Origin: a gamma proteobacterium symbiont of Bathyaustriella thionipta
Lineage (GTDB): Bacteria > Pseudomonadota > Gammaproteobacteria > Chromatiales > Chromatiaceae
Length of the DNA: 7,008 nucleotides
Assembly (NCBI GenBank): GCA_025656895.1
Contig: JAHXHF010000010.1
Span: 1-7,008, forward strand
Reading direction: 5' to 3'
A model generated the notes under the pieces. That model was not told the origin of the DNA. It searched no databases and saw only the letters and a program-made list of their open reading frames with translations. The position numbers and the translations under genes were made by a program. Position 1 is the first letter of the stretch, and each line of letters opens with the position of its first letter. Positions 1 through 5,286 of this stretch are shown here, one piece after another.

Positions 1-29
1 TAGCCATTTTCTTTCTCCCATCAAGTTGA

Positions 30-45
30 TAGGAGTATTATCCTA
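30..45. promoter_or_regulatory. Small dyad TAGGA-N6-TCCTA upstream of doxX-like gene
   Basis: A 5-bp inverted repeat (TAGGA, 6-nt spacer, TCCTA) encloses TATTAT at 36-41, a 5/6 match to a sigma70 -10 box. No good -35 box lies 16-18 bp upstream. The arrangement would suit an operator overlapping a promoter for the membrane-protein gene starting at 109, but short dyads like this arise by chance, so this is only a candidate site. Confidence 0.2.
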
Positions 46-53
46 CAGGTGGT

Positions 54-70
54 GGCTCAGTAGCTGAGCC
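54..70 (+). other. Short perfect hairpin in leader of doxX-like gene
   Basis: GGCTCAG, a 3-nt TAG loop and CTGAGCC form a perfect 7-bp stem. The following bases are TTAGGGG, not a T-run, so it does not look like a normal intrinsic terminator. It could be the end of an upstream transcript or a structured part of the leader of the gene at 109. The structure is seen directly; its role is unknown. Confidence 0.35.
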
Positions 71-108
71 TTAGGGGTAATCAGGTAAATTTTAGCAAGG
101 AATACTCA

Positions 109-762
109 ATGATTGGCATTCTCAACAAATCCCAGGATTTTCTGGACAAATTTCGCGCGCTGGATTTTCTCGGCCCACTGGCATTACGCCTGTATCTGGC
201 GCCGATATTCTGGAGTGCCGGTTGCGCCAAACTCGGCATTGATCCCCTGTTTGGTCCCGACCTCGCCACCTGGTTCAGCAACCTGGGACAGGCCAGCGTT
301 GCCGACACCGCAGCCTGGTTCGGCAACCCGGACTGGGGTCTGGGATTGCCCTTTCCCGATGCCCTCGCCTGGCTGGCTGCCGGAACCGAGGTGATCGGTG
401 CAGTCTTACTGGTAATCGGTCTCGGTGTGCGCTGGATAGCCCCGCCACTGATGTTTACCATGATTATCGCCATCGTTGCTGTACATTGGCAGAACGGCTG
501 GTTGATGGTTGCTGACAGTTCCTGGCCCATATTTACCACCGAGCGCATTGAGGGTGCCGGTGAACGTCTTGCCGCCGCCAAACAAATCCTGGAAACCAAC
601 GGCAATATGGACTGGCTGACCGCCAACGGCCACTTCGTGGTGCTCAACAACGGCATCGAGATGGCTGCCACCTACCTCATTATGCTGCTACCGCTGTTTT
701 TTATAGGCGGCGGACGTTATTTCAGCCTGGATTACTGGATCAAGCGCGGCTTCAGAAGCTGA
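109..762 (+). CDS. DoxX-family integral membrane protein
   Basis: This 217-residue protein is predicted to sit in the inner membrane. Four hydrophobic segments are visible at about residues 21-41, 86-108, 112-127 and 183-200, the four-helix plan of the DoxX/MauE-like superfamily. The first helix contains the family-type pattern of Leu-Arg then a Gly/Lys pair (LALRLY ... GCAKLG). Between helices 3 and 4 lies an extra hydrophilic stretch of about 55 residues (128-182) that compact DoxX proteins of 130-160 residues lack, and helices 1 and 2 are also well separated. The start is the ATG at 109, preceded by AAGGA at 97-101 with 7-nt spacing. DoxX relatives take part in varied redox or metal-linked roles, including copper-binding peptide (bufferin/HvfA-type) clusters; no such peptide gene lies in the window, though its partners could lie upstream. 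The next gene is 188 bp away and probably transcribed separately. The fold assignment is fairly secure; the specific function is not known. Confidence 0.75.
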   Translation: MIGILNKSQDFLDKFRALDFLGPLALRLYLAPIFWSAGCAKLGIDPLFGPDLATWFSNLGQASVADTAAWFGNPDWGLGLPFPDALAWLAAGTEVIGAVLLVIGLGVRWIAPPLMFTMIIAIVAVHWQNGWLMVADSSWPIFTTERIEGAGERLAAAKQILETNGNMDWLTANGHFVVLNNGIEMAATYLIMLLPLFFIGGGRYFSLDYWIKRGFRS

Positions 763-777
763 TTACAAACCGTGCTG

Positions 778-808
778 TAGCCACTTGCTGAGTTACAGCG
801 CGCGGCTA
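778..808 (+). other. Imperfect hairpin after doxX-like gene
   Basis: TAGCC (778-782) pairs with GGCTA (804-808), and inside it GCTG (787-790) pairs with CAGC (796-799) around a 5-nt loop, with a 4x4 internal loop between the stems. It begins 15 bp after the stop codon at 762, the right place for a transcript end, but no T-run follows, so it is at best a weak or factor-assisted terminator or an mRNA 3' stabiliser. Confidence 0.3.
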
Positions 809-851
809 TGTGCTTTAGTAGCGCCTTTTCGAGCCGGGTAAAACCGCAATA

Positions 852-880
852 TGGACATCCTCTGAGCACGACTTTACACT
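852..880 (+). promoter_or_regulatory. Putative sigma70 promoter for the OmpA-family gene
   Basis: TGGACA at 852-857 matches the -35 consensus TTGACA at 5 of 6 positions, and TACACT at 875-880 matches the -10 consensus TATAAT at 4 of 6, with an ideal 17-bp spacer. Transcription would start near 887 and leave a leader of about 64 nt before the ATG at 951. It is the best sigma70-like arrangement noticed in this gap by eye; it has not been scored by a matrix. Confidence 0.45.
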
Positions 881-938
881 CTGTGAACAAATACGGAATC
901 ACTCACTTCATGTTTCAAGCTCATTCACCGTTTTGATC

Positions 939-944
939 AGAGGA
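939..944 (+). promoter_or_regulatory. Ribosome binding site fixing the OmpA-family start
   Basis: AGAGGA lies 6 nt before the ATG at 951. An in-frame TTG at 933 lies upstream of this Shine-Dalgarno sequence and would put it inside the coding region. Starting at 951 also begins the protein directly with a Lys-Lys signal peptide, so 951 is the preferred start. Confidence 0.75.
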
Positions 945-950
945 AATTAC

Positions 951-2021
951 ATGCTTAAAAAACTCACCTTAAGCGCGTCCAGTATTGGAATACTTGCTTT
1001 TACTCAGGTCGCCCTGGCCGCTGGCTATGCCCCGGCCCCACCGGCCTACGCGCCCGCACCTTACCCTGCGGCAGCGGCTTACCCGGCTCCTGCCTATTAT
1101 CCTTATGCTCCCAACTATGCTTATGCACCGCCCTGGGGCGGCAATAACTATGCAGCACCCTGGAATGGTGGCAACAACTGGGGCCCCTGGAACGGCGGTA
1201 ATAACTGGGCTCCGTGGAATGGCGGTAATAATTGGGCTCCGTGGAACGGTGGTAACAACTGGGGTCCCTGGAATAACGGCAACAACTGGAGTCCCTGGAG
1301 TGGTGAAAACAGCTGGGGCCCTGCCAACGGCATGATGGATGGATTGGGTGATCTGGATGTCGATTTTGACGTTCGCTTTTCCGCCCGTGGCATGAACAGA
1401 GTATTTGGTAATAACGGCTGGAATAGTTGGGACAACTGGAATAGCTGGGATAATGCACCGGTCGGCTACTATCCACCCCCTCCACCACCCATGCCAATTG
1501 TTGCGCCTGTTGCGCCTGCAGCACCTGTAGTTCCTGCTAACCCGCCAGCCGTTATTGCAGCACCCACCGTCATCAGTATTCCCCAGAATGCGGACAAGGA
1601 TTCAGATGGCGTACTCAACGAATTTGACCTGTGCGGCAATACAACGGCCGGAGCTGTTGTTGATATTTTCGGCTGCGAACAGAATGCCAGCATCATCTTG
1701 CGCGGTGTTAATTTTCATACCGACTCTGACAAGCTGACGGATGAATCTATTGCCATTCTTGATCGAGTCAGTAAAACACTGAAGGAGCACCCGGATCTGA
1801 AAGTTGAAGTGGCCGGACACACCGACAGTGTTGCGGATGACGCTTACAACAAAGATCTTTCCCAGCGTCGCGCCAATACTGTAGCCAGCTATCTGATTGC
1901 CAGCGGTGTCAAAGCAGACCAGGTAACTCCGGTCGGCTATGGTGAAGAGCGCCCAATCAGCAGCAATGATACCGTGCAGGGTCGCGCCCAAAACCGCCGG
2001 GTTGAACTGACTAAATTATAA
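951..2021 (+). CDS. Secreted OmpA-family protein with Trp/Asn-rich repeat domain
   Basis: This 356-residue protein probably acts in the periplasm or outer membrane, bound to peptidoglycan. Residues 1-24 are a Sec signal peptide (Lys-Lys, hydrophobic core, ending Val-Ala-Leu-Ala-Ala). Residues 25-60 are Ala/Pro/Tyr-rich. Residues 61-123 are seven 9-residue repeats of the form PWNGGNNWG. Residues 128-168 hold an acidic patch (GDLDVDFDVRFSARG) and more Trp/Asn/Ser repeats. Residues 175-211 are a Pro/Ala/Val linker starting with six prolines. Residues 215-243 (DKDSDGVLNEFDLC to GCE) are a thrombospondin type 3-like calcium-binding segment with two cysteines (C228, C242). Residues 246-356 are a complete OmpA C-terminal domain: FHTDSDKL, GHTD with D292, and LSQRR with R307, equivalent to the Asp/Arg pair of E. 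coli OmpA that binds diaminopimelate. No eight-stranded OmpA barrel is present; the low-complexity region takes its place. The composition recalls sulfur globule proteins, but this is inferred from memory of that family and not aligned. The OmpA domain call is firm; the role of the front half is open. Confidence 0.88.
   Translation: MLKKLTLSASSIGILAFTQVALAAGYAPAPPAYAPAPYPAAAAYPAPAYYPYAPNYAYAPPWGGNNYAAPWNGGNNWGPWNGGNNWAPWNGGNNWAPWNGGNNWGPWNNGNNWSPWSGENSWGPANGMMDGLGDLDVDFDVRFSARGMNRVFGNNGWNSWDNWNSWDNAPVGYYPPPPPPMPIVAPVAPAAPVVPANPPAVIAAPTVISIPQNADKDSDGVLNEFDLCGNTTAGAVVDIFGCEQNASIILRGVNFHTDSDKLTDESIAILDRVSKTLKEHPDLKVEVAGHTDSVADDAYNKDLSQRRANTVASYLIASGVKADQVTPVGYGEERPISSNDTVQGRAQNRRVELTKL
1131..1319 (+). 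repeat. Seven tandem 27-bp units coding nonapeptide PWNGGNNW(G/A/S)
   Basis: Units start at 1131, 1158, 1185, 1212, 1239, 1266 and 1293. The first (PWGGNNYAA) and last two (PWNNGNNWS, PWSGENSWG) are degenerate; the four central ones are PWNGGNNW followed by G or A. Units at 1185 and 1212 encode identical peptides yet differ at three third-codon positions (ccc/ccg, aac/aat, aac/aat). Such silent divergence indicates that the peptide has been kept by selection and is not a fresh DNA duplication. The repeat stays in frame throughout. Confidence 0.92.
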
Positions 2022-2052
2022 AAAACCAGAACGACAACCCTGTTTCAGGCTA

Positions 2053-2109
2053 CTTTCCTGCCCCATTAAAAAACCGGCACAAGGCCGGTTTTTTAATGGG
2101 GCAGGAAAG
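2053..2109. terminator. Perfect 26-bp inverted repeat with bidirectional terminator core
   Basis: The left arm (2053-2078) and right arm (2084-2109) are perfect reverse complements around a 5-nt ACAAG loop. The inner part, CCGGC/GCCGG flanked by six A on the left and six T on the right, is a classic intrinsic terminator that could work in both directions. It lies 31 bp after the OmpA-family stop codon and would terminate that transcript. The outer 15 bp of the stem (CTTTCCTGCCCCATT and its complement) go well beyond what a terminator needs. A further GGCT (2048-2051) and AGCC (2114-2117) could pair beyond a small interruption. Confidence 0.85.
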
Positions 2110-2136
2110 ATTCAGCCTTCAACTCCGTTCTGCTCC

Positions 2137-2142
2137 TATACT
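2137..2142 (+). promoter_or_regulatory. Possible -10 box for the acetolactate synthase operon
   Basis: TATACT matches the sigma70 -10 consensus at 5 of 6 positions and lies 27 bp before the ATG at 2169, just downstream of the long inverted repeat. No convincing -35 hexamer or extended -10 TG is present at proper spacing, so an activator or another sigma factor may be needed. The three-gene unit needs a promoter in this 59-bp interval unless it relies on read-through. Confidence 0.3.
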
Positions 2143-2168
2143 TGCTTCATACAACTGGCAGGAATTCT

Positions 2169-3803
2169 ATGAAATCAGCAGAACTGTTCATCCAGTGTCT
2201 GGAAAACGAAGAGGTAGACTATATTTTTGGCATTCCCGGTGAAGAAAACCTGGATATTATGGATGCCCTGCTGTCCAGCAGAATTCAGTTCATCACCACC
2301 CGACATGAGCAGGGCGCGGCTTTTATGGCCGATGTGTATGGACGTCTGACCGGTAAAGCCGGAGTCTGCATGGCCACACTGGGTCCTGGAGCCACCAATC
2401 TGATCACCGGTGTAACCGATGCCAATATGGATCATGCCCCCATCGTAGCCATCGCCGGCCAGGGGGCAACCACCCGCCTGCATAAAGAAAGCCATCAGAT
2501 CCTTGATCTGGTCAACCTGTTTGAACCCATCTCCAAATACGCCACGCAAATCCGTGCCGTTGAAATTGTGCCGGAAGTGGTACGCAAGGCTTTCAAGCTG
2601 GCGCAGGCGGAAAAACCCGGCTGCAGCTTTATTGACTATCCTGAAAATATCGCTGCTGCCGTGGTGGAAAACGCAGCGCCTCTGCGCGTCCAGCATGCCA
2701 AAGCACCGGTGCCGCCAAAAGATAAAATTCTACAGGCAGCAGAAGTCATCAATCAGGCACAGCACCCTATTATCATGGCCGGTAACGGTGTTATTCGGGA
2801 ACGTGCATCCGCCGCGCTGCAGGCCTTTGCCGAGCACGCAAAAATACCGCTGGCCTGCACTTTTATGGCAAAAGGGGTTATTCCGGCATCGCATGAACTA
2901 TCACTGGGCTCTGTCGGTCTGGCCGCCAGTGATTATGTTTCCTGCGGTTTTGATCGTGCCGATGTCATCATTTGTGTCGGTTATGACCTGGTTGAATACC
3001 ATCCCAATTTATGGCACAAAGATAACAACCGGAAAATTATTCATATCGACCTGTCGGCGGCCGAAGTGGATGCGCATTATATTCTTGAAGCCGGTGTTAT
3101 CGGTGATATTGCCAGCACTATGCGCCATCTTACTCAGCACGTTTTTCCCCGCAGCGAAAATTGGGCCAGCGGCCTGCGTCAGACTATTGTTGATGAATGG
3201 CAGGAATATGCCGATAACGATGCCTTTCCGATGAAGCCGCAACGCATCATGCTGGACCTGAGAAAGGTTTTAAGCGCACAGGATATTGTTATTTCTGATG
3301 TGGGTGCGCACAAAATGTGGATGGCGCGCATGTATCAGGCGGAACAACCCAATACCTGCATCATTTCCAACGGTTTTGCCTCTATGGGCATAGGTATACC
3401 CGGAGCCATGGCCGCTCATATCGCTTTTCCGGATCGGGTGGCCCTGACGGTAACTGGTGATGGCGGTTTTCTAATGAATTCTCAGGAAATTGAAACCGCC
3501 CTGCGTTACAACATTCCCATGATTATTCTAATCTGGAGCGACAGCCAATACGGTCTGATCAAATGGCATCAGGACAGACGCTTCGGACGCAACAACCACA
3601 TCAGCTTCAACAATCCTGACTTTGTACAATACGCGCACAGTTTTGGCGCCAAAGGCTATCGTATTGAAGCCGCCCATGAGCTGGTGCCGACCTTGAAACA
3701 AGCCATTGAAGATAACACCGTGGTCATTATTGACTGCCCGGTAGACTATTCTGAAAACATGAAACTGACTGAAAAGCTGGGCGAACTGGTTTGCCCGATT
3801 TAA
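2169..3803 (+). CDS. ThDP-dependent acetolactate synthase, catabolic type
   Basis: This 544-residue cytosolic enzyme is predicted to join two pyruvates to (S)-2-acetolactate and CO2. The N-terminal PYR domain (about 1-165) has the catalytic glutamate E47 in TRHEQGAAFMA and the LGPGATN motif. A central domain (about 185-325) contains ICVGYDLVEYHPNLWH, which resembles the non-FAD catabolic AlsS/BudB enzymes. The C-terminal PP domain (about 355-535) has the metal/ThDP motif GDGGF with D431 and a second ligand D458 in IWSDSQYG, 27 residues later, the same spacing as the D447/D474 pair of Klebsiella ALS. FGAKG and PVDY near the end also fit. The length is slightly under the usual 550-570. No regulatory small subunit gene follows, as expected for catabolic ALS. 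The residue at the likely substrate-specificity position is His467. The start at 2169 has AGGA at 2160-2163; an in-frame upstream TTG at 2142 lacks support. It heads a three-gene operon with an aldehyde dehydrogenase 12 bp downstream. The family call is strong; the real substrate pair could differ from pyruvate. Confidence 0.87.
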   Translation: MKSAELFIQCLENEEVDYIFGIPGEENLDIMDALLSSRIQFITTRHEQGAAFMADVYGRLTGKAGVCMATLGPGATNLITGVTDANMDHAPIVAIAGQGATTRLHKESHQILDLVNLFEPISKYATQIRAVEIVPEVVRKAFKLAQAEKPGCSFIDYPENIAAAVVENAAPLRVQHAKAPVPPKDKILQAAEVINQAQHPIIMAGNGVIRERASAALQAFAEHAKIPLACTFMAKGVIPASHELSLGSVGLAASDYVSCGFDRADVIICVGYDLVEYHPNLWHKDNNRKIIHIDLSAAEVDAHYILEAGVIGDIASTMRHLTQHVFPRSENWASGLRQTIVDEWQEYADNDAFPMKPQRIMLDLRKVLSAQDIVISDVGAHKMWMARMYQAEQPNTCIISNGFASMGIGIPGAMAAHIAFPDRVALTVTGDGGFLMNSQEIETALRYNIPMIILIWSDSQYGLIKWHQDRRFGRNNHISFNNPDFVQYAHSFGAKGYRIEAAHELVPTLKQAIEDNTVVIIDCPVDYSENMKLTEKLGELVCPI

Positions 3804-3815
3804 AAGAGAAAGCAC

Positions 3816-5252
3816 ATGACTGAAGCCCGCCACTGCTCCCATCTGTTAGCCACCCGGCAGGCCGCTGAAACGCAACTGCCGGTCAACGCGCCTTATGACG
3901 GCCAAAGCATTGCAAGCATCGATGCCATGGGGGCTGATGCCGTAGAAGCCGCCCTGCAAACCGCGTATGACACTTTTCAGAAGCGTGACCACTGGCTAAC
4001 AGCCGCTGAACGCATAGCCATTCTGCAACGCAGCGTTACCCTGATGCAGGAACAGGCCGAAAGCCTGGCACTGGAAGCCGCCCATGAAGGCGGTAAACCT
4101 CTGCTTGATTCACGTGTTGAAGTAGCACGCGCCATTGATAGCATCAACATTTGTATTGAAACACTGCGCAGCGACAGTGGCCGCGAAATCCCGATGGGGT
4201 TGAATGCCGCTTCGACGCAACATACCGCCTATACCCGTAAAGAACCCATTGGCGTGGTAGTGGCCATCAGTGCCTTCAACCATCCCTTGAACCTGATTGC
4301 GCATCAGGTAGGGCCGGCAGTCGCCTGTGGCTGTCCGGTTATTGTCAAACCGGCTGCGGATACGCCCTTATCCTGTTTTCGCTTTATACAAATTCTGCAT
4401 CAGGCCGGTCTGCCCAGGGCCTGGGCGCAAGCACTTGTTACCACCGATAACCAGGTAGCCTCCCGTTTGGCCAGTGATGAGCGAGTGGCTTTTTTCAGCT
4501 TCATCGGCAGCGCCAGAGTCGGCTGGTGGTTACGTTCACAACTGGCTGCCGGAACCCGCTGCGCACTGGAACATGGCGGTGCCGCGCCGGTCCTTTTTTA
4601 TGCCGATGCGGATATGGACAAAGCCGTACCGCTACTGGCAAAAGGTGGCTTTTATCATGCCGGTCAGGTTTGTGTATCGGTGCAACGTGTATTTGCGCAG
4701 CAGCCCATTGCACAAGCACTGGCTGAAAAACTGGCGCAGGCCGGCGCCGCCATGCTTATCGGTGATCCGCTGAAAGAAAATACAGAAATCGGCCCGCTGA
4801 TTCGCCCCGCCGAGGTGGATCGCATTGAAGCCTGGGTTCATGAAGCCATCGAGGAAGGCGCGCAACTCATCACGGGCGGCAAACGCATTTCCGACAGTTG
4901 CTATGCGGCCACAGTGCTGCTGAATCCATCCGCATCCAGCAAGGTCAGTACCGATGAAATATTCGGCCCGGTCATCTGCGTGTACAGTTGTGATGATATG
5001 GATGCAGCCATTCAGCAGGCCAACGCCCTGCCGTGGGCGTTTCAGGCATCGGTGTTTACCAAGCAGCTGGATCAGGCCATGCGCAGCAGTGAACGTCTGG
5101 CCGCTTCGGCCGTTATGATTAATGAAATGACTGCTTTCCGTGTGGACTGGATGCCCTTCGCCGGCTTGCGCCAGTCCGGCCTGGGCACCGGCGGCATTCC
5201 CTACAGTATGCAGGACATGCAAATAGAAAAAATGACTGTCATTCGTCGCTGA
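3816..5252 (+). CDS. NAD(P)-dependent aldehyde dehydrogenase
   Basis: This 478-residue cytosolic enzyme of the ALDH superfamily should oxidise an aldehyde to an acid. Full catalytic machinery is visible: N155 in AFNHP (oxyanion hole), K178 in VIVKPA (cofactor ribose), general base E252 in LEHGG, nucleophile C286 in GQVCVSVQRV and E381 in EIFGPV. The E252-C286 spacing of 34 is canonical. The GQVCVSVQR context is typical of the lactaldehyde/phosphonoacetaldehyde/succinic semialdehyde-like branch, so a small polar aldehyde is a fair guess. Two deviations occur: LEHGG where LELGG is usual, and FIGSARVG in place of the common FTGS turn at the cofactor site. The length is normal. The ATG at 3816 is preceded by a purine-rich AGAGAAAG at 3805-3812 and lies 12 bp after the acetolactate synthase stop, implying translation from one mRNA. 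A 34-bp gap leads to the next gene. The superfamily is certain; the substrate is unknown. Confidence 0.9.
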   Translation: MTEARHCSHLLATRQAAETQLPVNAPYDGQSIASIDAMGADAVEAALQTAYDTFQKRDHWLTAAERIAILQRSVTLMQEQAESLALEAAHEGGKPLLDSRVEVARAIDSINICIETLRSDSGREIPMGLNAASTQHTAYTRKEPIGVVVAISAFNHPLNLIAHQVGPAVACGCPVIVKPAADTPLSCFRFIQILHQAGLPRAWAQALVTTDNQVASRLASDERVAFFSFIGSARVGWWLRSQLAAGTRCALEHGGAAPVLFYADADMDKAVPLLAKGGFYHAGQVCVSVQRVFAQQPIAQALAEKLAQAGAAMLIGDPLKENTEIGPLIRPAEVDRIEAWVHEAIEEGAQLITGGKRISDSCYAATVLLNPSASSKVSTDEIFGPVICVYSCDDMDAAIQQANALPWAFQASVFTKQLDQAMRSSERLAASAVMINEMTAFRVDWMPFAGLRQSGLGTGGIPYSMQDMQIEKMTVIRR

Positions 5253-5286
5253 CGTTTTATTCATCTACAGCACAAGGCCCATCACT

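Noticed and set aside
81..671. Long minus-strand open frame opposite the DoxX-family gene (196 codons)
   Set aside because: Its translation is low-complexity Ser/Arg/Pro-rich without recognisable domains, while the plus strand encodes a clear four-helix membrane protein.
881..900. CRP/FNR-like site near TGTGAACAAATACGGAATCA
   Set aside because: The half-sites TGTGA and TCACT are 12 bp apart where about 6 are needed, so the match is not meaningful.
933..950. TTG start giving six extra residues to the OmpA-family protein
   Set aside because: It lies upstream of the Shine-Dalgarno AGAGGA and would put Met-Ile-Arg-Gly-Asn-Tyr before a normal signal peptide; the ATG at 951 is better.
1131..1319. 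Tandem repeat considered as a CRISPR array
   Set aside because: The 27-bp units are directly adjacent without unique spacers and stay in frame inside a coding region.
1000..1524. Minus-strand open frames opposite the repeat region of the OmpA-family gene
   Set aside because: They are by-products of the 27-bp repeats, giving Cys/His/Ser- or Leu/Pro-rich repeats with no domain; the plus-strand frame has a signal peptide and an intact OmpA domain.
2142..2168. TTG start giving nine extra residues to the acetolactate synthase
   Set aside because: It overlaps the -10-like box and the Shine-Dalgarno of the ATG at 2169, and the family usually starts close to the Lys-Ser-Ala-Glu segment.
4632..5264. 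Minus-strand open frame of 210 codons opposite the aldehyde dehydrogenase
   Set aside because: It is a shadow of the strong plus-strand coding frame, with no recognised motif.
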